Of a DNA stretch of 64,000 nt, positions 17,935 through 24,933 are shown piece after piece. The notes beneath the pieces were generated by a model. It worked only from the letters and a program-made list of their open reading frames with translations. It searched no databases and was not told the DNA's origin. How positions within the stretch are numbered: position 1 is the stretch's first letter; the number at the start of each line of letters is the position of its first letter. Made by a program: the position numbers and the translations under genes. Source of the stretch: an uncultured SAR86 cluster bacterium (GTDB lineage: Bacteria; Pseudomonadota; Gammaproteobacteria; Magnimaribacterales; D2472); assembly GCA_902558395.1 (NCBI GenBank), contig CACEDS010000003.1, positions 1-64,000 on the forward strand, in the 5' to 3' direction.

Positions 17935-18189
17935 CCTTTCATGAAGGTTCTGTATAACCTAAAAAACATGAGACTTTTTAAGTAAAAAAAGTATTTATCT
18001 GTAACATATGCATCTAACATCCATCAAATTAAATTTCTATTATGACAAGAGGATAGGAGGAGTTTACCAAGACATATATTCATATTTATGACATGCTATA
18101 ATTATGAAAATTTCGTTTTTTCTAATGGTGTTTGAGAGTGTTTTATGTTTCTAATTTTGAGATTACGCAACAAGTGAGTAGAAATAAAT
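17935..18189 (+). other. 255-nt gap in the glycan island
   Basis: This is the longest gap in the window. It holds the extended -10 at 18094-18102 and a 27-codon ORF from ATG 18008 (MHLTSIKLNFYYDKRIGGVYQDIYSYL, then TGA) with a glycosyltransferase-4-like feel (RIGGVYQDI). The ORF is too short for confidence; it may be a gene remnant or chance. No hairpin plus T-run terminator is seen. Confidence 0.4.
18094..18102 (+). promoter_or_regulatory. Extended -10 promoter candidate (TGCTATAAT) before the methyltransferase-UbiA operon
   Basis: The nine-base element is identical to the guaB extended -10. It lies 88 nt before the methyltransferase ATG, in the 255-nt gap after the deacetylase gene, and so probably starts a separate transcript for the second half of the island. 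The call comes from consensus match only. Confidence 0.45.
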
Positions 18190-19059
18190 ATGTGTAAAAA
18201 TTCCTGTTGGATATGTAATGGTTCCAACATAAAAAAAGTTAAACAAGGCATTGAAAAAGAAATATCGCCAAACGATTTTAATATCACCGATGATAGATAT
18301 GGAACAACATTAGCAATATATAGATGTCTTGATTGTAAGTTTGAGTTTTGTCCAGAAACTATTGATTTAACTAATATGTACGAAAATATGGAAGATGATA
18401 GTTATCTAGAAACATCACAATCTAGGTCAATTCAAGCAAAAAAAATAGCAAAATATTGTCATAAATTTATTAAAAAAGATTCTAAGATACTTGATATTGG
18501 TTGTGGTTCTGGCTTGTTAGTGAAAGAGTTTGAATTACTAAATTATGACTCATATGGCTTGGAGCCATCAAATTTTTTAGCTGACAAAGGCATTGAAAAT
18601 AATTTAAAAATATATCAAGGAACTTTAGATGATAAAAATTATAGTAATGAATTTGATTTTATATCTTTGGTAGATGTTATTGAGCATGTTCAAAATCCCC
18701 TTGATTTATTAGTAAAGATCAATAGAGCTCTTCATGAGGATGGCTCTTTTCTTGTAATAACGCCTCGCAGAGATTCATTTTTTAGATTGATTCTTGGGTT
18801 TAAATGGTGGCACTACAGAATTGCACATGTTGGATATTTTAGTAAGACAAATTTATTACAAATTATGAAAAATGCTGGCTTTGAAATTATTGAATATAAA
18901 TATGCAACTTGGTTTTTGCCTCTTGATTATATTCTCAATAGACTAATAAAGTATCTGCCATTTATTAAATTCAGGTTTAACTTCAAAAAGGAAATATCAT
19001 TACCAATAAACCTTTTTGATTCAAGCATGATTATAGCTAAAAAAGTTAAAAATTTATGA
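18190..19059 (+). CDS. Class I SAM-dependent methyltransferase with N-terminal zinc-ribbon-like Cys pairs
   Basis: A 289-residue protein. The N-terminus has C-x2-C (CWIC, residues 6-9) and a second pair (CLDCKFEFC) typical of the small zinc-binding lead domain found in some sugar and lipid methyltransferases. The SAM motif I is ILDIGCGSGLL near residue 100, followed by FDFISLVDVIEHVQNP (motif IV region), as in UbiG-like Methyltransf_23 proteins. Its stop overlaps the next gene by 4 nt, linking it to the UbiA-family enzyme. The substrate is probably a sugar or lipid intermediate; it is not identifiable. Confidence 0.8.
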   Translation: MCKNSCWICNGSNIKKVKQGIEKEISPNDFNITDDRYGTTLAIYRCLDCKFEFCPETIDLTNMYENMEDDSYLETSQSRSIQAKKIAKYCHKFIKKDSKILDIGCGSGLLVKEFELLNYDSYGLEPSNFLADKGIENNLKIYQGTLDDKNYSNEFDFISLVDVIEHVQNPLDLLVKINRALHEDGSFLVITPRRDSFFRLILGFKWWHYRIAHVGYFSKTNLLQIMKNAGFEIIEYKYATWFLPLDYILNRLIKYLPFIKFRFNFKKEISLPINLFDSSMIIAKKVKNL

Positions 19060-19988
19060 AAGGTTACATAGCAATATTAAGATTTGATCATTGGATTAAA
19101 AATATATTTGTTTTACCTGGTGCATTGATAGCATTGATTATTTTTAATAAAGATTTAAGCTCAAATATATTATTAAGCATTGCAGCAGCAACTCTAGCTG
19201 CAAGCTTCATTGCCTCAGCTAATTATGCAATAAATGAGTGGCTTGATAGATATGCTGATGCACTTCATCCGGATAAGCAAAATAGACCAGCAGTAAAGGG
19301 CAATATCTCCTCTTTTGGAGTTTATATATTGTATTTATTGATGGCTTTGGTTGGTTTGTTAATAGGTTTTTTTATTAATGAATATGTTCTTATTTCTTTG
19401 ATATGCTTTTTGATTTCTGGACTTGTTTATAATGTTGAGCCTATTCGAGCCAAAGACTTAATTTATTTTGATGTAATAATTGAATCAGTAAATAATCCGA
19501 TAAGAATGTTTATAGGTTGGTTTGCGGTTGTGGAAAACGCATTAATACCCCTAAGTCTTATCATTTTTTATTGGTTTTTGGGAGCGTTTATGATGAATGC
19601 AAAGCGCTTGTCTGAATGGAAAAAGTTTAGCTCTAAAGAGGACAGGCTAATGTATAGACCATCTCTAGGCAACTATGATGATCAGATGTTAACTGTAATG
19701 TGTTTTGTTTATGCAATATTATCATCAAGCAGTTTGGCATTATTTTCTGCAAGATATAAGTTTGAATTAATCTTATGGCTACCCTTTTTTATATTAGTTT
19801 TAGCATGGTATTTCAAAAGTGCATTAGGTAATTCAGGTCTTACTGAAAATCCTGAAAAACTTTTGACAAGCAAATGGTTGGTGTTATTGCTGATTTTTAA
19901 TGCGATTATATTTTTCATACTTTTAAGTGTAGACATTGATTTGCTCGATAAAGTTTTTTACGAATCTCTTATATTTAAAATAATTTAA
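19056..19988 (+). CDS. UbiA-family prenyltransferase, decaprenyl-phosphate phosphoribosyltransferase-like
   Basis: A 310-residue polytopic membrane enzyme with about eight to nine helices. The first Asp-rich motif is NYAINEWLDRYADALHPDKQNRP. The form with 'D..ADxxHPxKxxRP' and the start RFDHWIKNIFVLPG resemble DPPR synthase (decaprenyl-phosphate 5-phosphoribosyltransferase, PRPP as donor) more than quinone or heme prenyltransferases. Such enzymes make the lipid-linked phosphoribose used in arabinan or ribofuranosyl glycan synthesis. The neighbouring HAD phosphatase and SMR-like protein fit that pathway. The assignment to DPPR synthase is by pattern, not proven. Confidence 0.78.
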   Translation: MKGYIAILRFDHWIKNIFVLPGALIALIIFNKDLSSNILLSIAAATLAASFIASANYAINEWLDRYADALHPDKQNRPAVKGNISSFGVYILYLLMALVGLLIGFFINEYVLISLICFLISGLVYNVEPIRAKDLIYFDVIIESVNNPIRMFIGWFAVVENALIPLSLIIFYWFLGAFMMNAKRLSEWKKFSSKEDRLMYRPSLGNYDDQMLTVMCFVYAILSSSSLALFSARYKFELILWLPFFILVLAWYFKSALGNSGLTENPEKLLTSKWLVLLLIFNAIIFFILLSVDIDLLDKVFYESLIFKII

Positions 19989-20011
19989 TTCAAGATATTT
20001 AGATTCTTTTG

Positions 20012-20704
20012 ATGAACATTAAAAAATTAAATGCAATCGAAAAAGAAAATATTTATATTTTTGACTTTGATGGAACACTTTTTAGATGTGACTTACTTAT
20101 TTTGTATGTCATATATCATTTTTTTATTATCGGTGACAAAATCTTTTTGATTAGATCTCTAATTAACATTCGCATGAAAACATTATCCTCTAAAAGAAAA
20201 GAAATATTTTTATTTCTCTCAAAAAAATATGAAATGAAAGATTGTTTCGATAATTTCGCAGAAAATTGTCTTTTAAAATACTTCATGAGAAAAAGACTTT
20301 TTAAATTTTTAAAAGATGTTAATAATAAAAATGAGACAATTTTTATTATGACTGCTAATTACAGATATCTAGTAAAATCTTTTTTATCTAAAAACAATAT
20401 CATTGAAAAAAATAGGCTAGAGATTTTTGGTACAGAATTACCAAAACACAATGACCGTCTCCACGAAAATATTTTAAAAGGTAAACTAAAAGCAGATAAA
20501 TTTTTGGATATTCTCAAAGAAAAAAATAAAGAATTGAAAAATATAACCATTCATAATTTTTTTGATAGTTATGATGATAGGTTCTTATGCAAATATGCAA
20601 ATTATAATATTTTATTTAGCTTATCATTTGTTAAAAGACTCTTTTTTAAAAAGGATTTTAATTTAATCAGCTACAATGACTATCTTAAAGTTAAACTTTT
20701 ATGA
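20012..20704 (+). CDS. HAD-superfamily hydrolase (putative lipid-phosphosugar phosphatase)
   Basis: A 230-residue protein with HAD motif I at IYIFDFDGTLFRCD near the N-terminus. Motif II is plausible at IFIMTANYR and motif III/IV near FFDSYDDRFL. Family members are phosphatases, and the length and helical cap resemble SerB/PSPase-like HADs. The TTG of the track (20009) immediately precedes the ATG used here. Its place between the UbiA-like and SMR-like genes suggests it removes the 5-phosphate from polyprenyl-phospho-ribose-5-phosphate; that is inference from context. Confidence 0.75.
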   Translation: MNIKKLNAIEKENIYIFDFDGTLFRCDLLILYVIYHFFIIGDKIFLIRSLINIRMKTLSSKRKEIFLFLSKKYEMKDCFDNFAENCLLKYFMRKRLFKFLKDVNNKNETIFIMTANYRYLVKSFLSKNNIIEKNRLEIFGTELPKHNDRLHENILKGKLKADKFLDILKEKNKELKNITIHNFFDSYDDRFLCKYANYNILFSLSFVKRLFFKKDFNLISYNDYLKVKLL

Positions 20705-21054
20705 TTGTATATATATATTTTATTTTGGGGGCATTTTTTAATGCTCTTGCAGCATATTTAATAAAAATATCCTTTCACAATGCTCAATCTATCTTTGACA
20801 TAATTTTGAAAGGCCCATCTAGAGAATTAGGATTAATATTACTCGCCTTAACAAGTTTTTTTTCTGCATTTATTTTCTATGGCTTAGTTTTATCAAAAAC
20901 TAATTTAAATATTGCACAACCAGTTTTTAATGCACTATCTATGCTTTTTGTGATAGTCATCTCAATATTATTATTAAATGAGCCATTTTCATTTAAATAT
21001 TTTATTGGAATAATTCTTATAATAATTGGTATATTTTTTTTGAGTCAATCATAG
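20701..21054 (+). CDS. Small multidrug-resistance (SMR/EmrE-like) membrane protein, possible lipid-sugar flippase subunit
   Basis: A 117-residue protein with four hydrophobic helices in the DMT/SMR pattern (FILGAFFNALAAYLIKISF, then LALTSFFSAFIFYGLVLSKTNLNIAQPVFNALSMLFVIVISILLLNE). The ArnE/ArnF flippase subunits of aminoarabinose-lipid transport share this fold and size. A drug-efflux role is also possible. It overlaps the HAD gene by 4 nt and abuts the next ORF exactly, placing it inside the glycolipid operon. Confidence 0.72.
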   Translation: MIVYIYFILGAFFNALAAYLIKISFHNAQSIFDIILKGPSRELGLILLALTSFFSAFIFYGLVLSKTNLNIAQPVFNALSMLFVIVISILLLNEPFSFKYFIGIILIIIGIFFLSQS

Positions 21055-22845
21055 ATGCCTATTAAGAATAATTTTTTAAGAGTTGTAAGCTGCTTTTTTA
21101 TAATTCAGTTTTTCATTCTTATATTATTGAGGTTTCGTGGCAGTTATCATAGTTTTTATATTAATGCATATAATTTCTTTTTAGATAGCTCATATTTTAA
21201 AAATGATATGTTTTTGAATAATTCTATTCTCTTTGATTCTACAATCTACTATAAATTGTTATCTCTCTTGGGCGTAAAGCTTGAGACTGATCTAATACTT
21301 TTTTCTATTTATCTAGTCTTAATTTTTTTTAATATATATTTTTTTATAAAGATAATAAAAAAATTTTATAATCCAGATAATATCTGGACTATATTGATTT
21401 ATATATTACCAGCTTTAGTTTTAGGGAATTTTCTTGCCCCAAATGCTGAGTCTGCCTTAATTTACTCTCATACTGGAACAGCAACTCAAATCGCGTTCAC
21501 TTTCATCTTAGCCACGATTCTCACAACGATTCAGCATAATTGGAAATTGGCTTTTTTCTTTGCGTTTATTTCAATTTTATTAGCAGCCAAACACGCTGCT
21601 TTCCCAATTTTTGTAAGTTTTACATATTTTTTAATTATTCAATTTGGTTATAAACGCCTCATTAAAATTTATATTTTTTTAAGCGCAGTTATTATTTTAA
21701 TAGGACACATATTTTTTTCATTCATGCCAGAAAAATATATACAAGAAAAAATTCAAATCATAGATTTCATAATAATGCGAAATCAACATGAGGATGCTTT
21801 TTATTTGCAATCATTACGGGGAAAAGTTAAATTATTTTTGGGTTTCGTATGTTTATTTGTCACGATTAAATTCATCACAAATCAAAATTATAAATATTAT
21901 TTAGTAACTGTATTTTATATGAGTTTAGCGGCAATAATTTTTGGTGCTATATATACATCTTATTTATATAAATACTACCCAGAGCCTTACATTGTTTTGT
22001 TAAGTACAATTAAGGCCATGTTTTTAATGCAGTTTTTTGCATGTATTGGAGCTTCAAAATTTATTTTAGATAGCTCTATAAATTATTTTTCTAAAAGTTT
22101 TTTTATATTAGTACTTTTTTTTGGCAGCTTTGGAGGAAAAACTGGAGAAAATCTAGCGTTAGCATTTTTAATTATTGGTCTAATATTAAATTTTACATTA
22201 ACTCTAAAAATTATAAAAAAAATATCAACAAAGTTTATTAAGTATTTCAATAAATTTAATATACATCTACCAAGGGATTCTAAAATTCTTTTAATTGTTC
22301 TTTCAATTACGATTCCTTTAACATCTTACACTTTAAATAATAAATTAAATTCATATTCAAAATATCATGATGGTCGATACACTATTGTGAATACTAGCAA
22401 TGAATTTTTAAATGAAGTAACAAAAATACAAAATTGTAAAGATTTTAATTTTTTACCAGTTGAAGAAGAACATTTCTTTGAAAATATAAATACTAATCAA
22501 TTTCAAAATATTACAAATCCATTTTTAATATATTTTTCTAAAAAATCTAATTATTTAGGTGACCCTGCTCATTTATATTTAGATTTAGAAAAACAAAATA
22601 TTTATCTTCAAAGAAAAAATAATATTATGAATATTTTTGATGATGATACATCTTATCCAACCAAACAACTATCATGGTCTTTTATCGAGAAAGATAGAGT
22701 TATTATTATTGCTCCAAAGAGCGTTTTACCTTCTTATCTTAATAAAAAAATAAAATTACTTTCAAATAATTTTATTTATATTTTTTCAGGAGGTATCGAA
22801 CACCGCTCTGAATTTATAAAAAATTGTTCTTTTTATAATTCATAA
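21055..22845 (+). CDS. Large polytopic membrane protein, possible GT-C-type glycosyltransferase
   Basis: A 596-residue protein with about twelve hydrophobic helices in the first 420 residues and a C-terminal soluble domain of about 170 residues rich in Asn, Lys and aromatics. I do not recognise a named family. A first helix, then a long polar loop (GSYHSFYINAYNFFLDSSYF), many helices and a final extracytoplasmic domain are the general plan of GT-C glycosyltransferases that use polyprenyl-phosphate sugars. Its ATG follows the SMR-like stop with no gap. The catalytic Asp cannot be assigned confidently, so function is inferred from layout only. Confidence 0.6.
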   Translation: MPIKNNFLRVVSCFFIIQFFILILLRFRGSYHSFYINAYNFFLDSSYFKNDMFLNNSILFDSTIYYKLLSLLGVKLETDLILFSIYLVLIFFNIYFFIKIIKKFYNPDNIWTILIYILPALVLGNFLAPNAESALIYSHTGTATQIAFTFILATILTTIQHNWKLAFFFAFISILLAAKHAAFPIFVSFTYFLIIQFGYKRLIKIYIFLSAVIILIGHIFFSFMPEKYIQEKIQIIDFIIMRNQHEDAFYLQSLRGKVKLFLGFVCLFVTIKFITNQNYKYYLVTVFYMSLAAIIFGAIYTSYLYKYYPEPYIVLLSTIKAMFLMQFFACIGASKFILDSSINYFSKSFFILVLFFGSFGGKTGENLALAFLIIGLILNFTLTLKIIKKISTKFIKYFNKFNIHLPRDSKILLIVLSITIPLTSYTLNNKLNSYSKYHDGRYTIVNTSNEFLNEVTKIQNCKDFNFLPVEEEHFFENINTNQFQNITNPFLIYFSKKSNYLGDPAHLYLDLEKQNIYLQRKNNIMNIFDDDTSYPTKQLSWSFIEKDRVIIIAPKSVLPSYLNKKIKLLSNNFIYIFSGGIEHRSEFIKNCSFYNS

Positions 22846-22914
22846 TTTTTTAATATTTATTTTAGATTAAACAAAAATCTATATTAAAATCATAAATAGA
22901 GTTAATTTAAAAAT

Positions 22915-23457
22915 ATGAGTGATAAATTAGATTTAAAAAGATATATTAGAAACGTCAATAATTTTCCCATACCAGGAATTAAGTTCAGAGACATAACTAG
23001 TTTAATAGAAGCACCTAAACCATTCAGAAAAACTTGCAAAGAGCTTACTAAAATAACACAAGATTTTTCAGCAGATTTGGTTGTAAGCATTGAAAGTAGA
23101 GGTTTTATTTTTGCTGGATCTGTAGCTACCGATCTTCTTCTGCCTTTTGTTTTAGCTAGAAAGCCCGGCAAGCTGCCAAATGAAACTTATATTAAAAATT
23201 TTGATCTTGAATATGGCAGCACATCAATTGAAATCCAAAAGAATACCAAAATTACTAAAGGCCAAAGAGTTGTAATTATTGATGATCTGGTTGCAACTGG
23301 GGGTACTGCAATAGCTTGCGCAGATCTTCTAACAGAAAATTTTGGTGTTGAAAAATCAGATGTCTTAATTTTATGTATTATTGATCTTCCTGAGTTGGGT
23401 GGAAGTAAATTAATTATCGATCAAGGTTATAACATTGAAACATTAGTTTCTTATTAG
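22915..23457 (+). CDS. apt: Adenine phosphoribosyltransferase
   Basis: A 180-residue salvage enzyme making AMP from adenine and PRPP. The PRPP-binding loop VVIIDDLVATGGTA is intact near residue 120, the N-terminal PIPGIKFRDITSLI is the usual Apt opening, and ESRGFIFA matches the family. It ends by a 4-nt convergent overlap with the NCS2 permease gene. It is part of a purine-salvage group with that permease and the phosphoribosyltransferase at 27324. Confidence 0.95.
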   Translation: MSDKLDLKRYIRNVNNFPIPGIKFRDITSLIEAPKPFRKTCKELTKITQDFSADLVVSIESRGFIFAGSVATDLLLPFVLARKPGKLPNETYIKNFDLEYGSTSIEIQKNTKITKGQRVVIIDDLVATGGTAIACADLLTENFGVEKSDVLILCIIDLPELGGSKLIIDQGYNIETLVSY

Positions 23458-24755
23458 TCTAATAAAATAAACTTTAAAATAAATATCATAAATAAAAACC
23501 AAGCACCCATACTTATATCAGATGTTTTTCTTGCGGCTAGTTTTAAAACAACATAAGAAATAAAACCTATAGCAATTCCATTTGCAATTGAAAAAGTAAG
23601 AGGAATCATGATTATCATAATAAGTGCTGGCAATAACTCAGTATTATCAGACCAATCAAGACGCTCCATTCCACCAAGCATAAGTATTGCTACATATACT
23701 AAAGCACCTGCAGTAGCATAACTTGGTACCATTGATGCAATGGGAGAAAAGAAGATAGCAATTAAAAAAAACATTCCTATTATTACTGCAGTAAAACCAG
23801 TTCTTCCTCCAGCCTCAACACCAGCTGAACTCTCAACATAGCTTGTCACTGGAGAGCAGCCTAGAAATGATCCAGCAACACTTGCAGTACTGTCAGCTTT
23901 TAATGCCTTATCAAGGTTTACAATTTTTCCAGAATCTTCGATTAAATTTGCTCTAGATGCAACACCCAACAAAGTACCAGCTGTATCAAAAAGATTAACG
24001 AACAGAAAAGATATAATTACGCTAATCATAGCAACGTCAATTGCACCTAAAATATCTAATTTAAGTAGTATCGGTTTTAAATCAGGTGGAGAAGAAACAA
24101 TTCCATTAAATTGAATCAAGCCAAGCAATAAGCCTGAGATAGTAACTGCTAGAACTCCAATTATTATTGCTCCAACAACCTTTCTAACAGCTAATACTAA
24201 AATTAAAAGAAATCCCAGGGCTGCAAGAAGAGTTTCAATATTTTTAAAATTACCCAGGCTTAAAAATGTTGCTTCATTTTGTATAATAATTCCTCCAGTT
24301 TTTAAGCCAATAAACCCAATAAATAAACCAACACCAGCTCCCATGGCGATTCTAAGATTCATAGGAATGCTATTTAGCATCCACTGTCTAAGAGGAGTCA
24401 CACTTATGATTACAAATAAAATACCTGCTAAAAAAACAGCACCTAGTGCAACTTCCCAGCTATAACCCATTTCTCCAACAACTGTGTATGTAAAAAAAGC
24501 ATTTAGACCCATTCCAGGAGCTAGTCCAACTGGCCAATTAGAGTAAAACCCCATAGCAAAGCATGCAATAGCTGCTGCTATACATGTCCCAACAAAACTT
24601 GCCCCGAGATCCATTCCACTGGCAGCCATCATCTGCGGATTCACAAAAATAATATACGCCATTGTTATAAAAGTAGTAAAACCAGCTATAAATTCTTGCT
24701 TAATCGAAGTGTTATTTAGTTCAAGCTGAAAGGTTTTTTCTAAGAAATTTTTCAT
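23454..24755 (-). CDS. NCS2-family purine permease (AzgA/GhxP-like)
   Basis: A 433-residue inner-membrane proton symporter for nucleobases with about twelve to fourteen helices. The AzgA-subfamily blocks are present: FTTFITMAYIIFVNPQMMAASGMD, APGMGLNAFFTYTVV, FVNLFDTAGTLLGVASRA and FLGCSPVTSYVESSAGVEAGGRTG. This subfamily carries adenine, guanine or hypoxanthine rather than uracil, matching the neighbouring apt. It is transcribed away from the TonB-receptor gene, sharing a 178-nt divergent control region with it. Confidence 0.9.
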   Translation of the reverse strand: MKNFLEKTFQLELNNTSIKQEFIAGFTTFITMAYIIFVNPQMMAASGMDLGASFVGTCIAAAIACFAMGFYSNWPVGLAPGMGLNAFFTYTVVGEMGYSWEVALGAVFLAGILFVIISVTPLRQWMLNSIPMNLRIAMGAGVGLFIGFIGLKTGGIIIQNEATFLSLGNFKNIETLLAALGFLLILVLAVRKVVGAIIIGVLAVTISGLLLGLIQFNGIVSSPPDLKPILLKLDILGAIDVAMISVIISFLFVNLFDTAGTLLGVASRANLIEDSGKIVNLDKALKADSTASVAGSFLGCSPVTSYVESSAGVEAGGRTGFTAVIIGMFFLIAIFFSPIASMVPSYATAGALVYVAILMLGGMERLDWSDNTELLPALIMIIMIPLTFSIANGIAIGFISYVVLKLAARKTSDISMGAWFLFMIFILKFILLD

Positions 24756-24795
24756 GTTTTTATTGAATAATAATTTACTTAATAATTCTACAATC

Positions 24796-24801
24796 TATAA
24801 T
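24796..24801 (+). promoter_or_regulatory. Candidate -10 box (TATAAT) for the TonB-dependent receptor
   Basis: A TATAAT in the divergent gap, 132 nt before the receptor ATG. It would give a long leader containing the inverted repeat at 24825-24854. Another promoter closer to the gene cannot be excluded. Confidence 0.3.
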
Positions 24802-24824
24802 GCACAATTACTTTAACTGCTTGT

Positions 24825-24854
24825 AATTTATCATGTTATTTTGGCATGTAAATT
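24825..24854. promoter_or_regulatory. Interrupted inverted repeat in the permease/receptor intergenic region
   Basis: AATTTA-t-CATG is followed, after 9 nt, by CATG-TAAATT. The arms pair over 10 bases with one unpaired t. It lies between the divergent NCS2 permease and TonB-receptor genes and could be an operator for coordinate control or an RNA hairpin in the receptor leader. It is AT-rich, so chance is possible. Confidence 0.35.
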
Positions 24855-24933
24855 GCTTTTATAACTATATAACAAACTTAACTATGTGCTGCAGTAAATA
24901 CTTTATAGATGAGCACAAGGGGATAAATAAATA

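Noticed and set aside
15549-22845. JUMPstart/ops element upstream of the glycan island
   Set aside because: No GGCGGTAGCGT-like sequence is found in the gap after guaA or before the methyltransferase gene.
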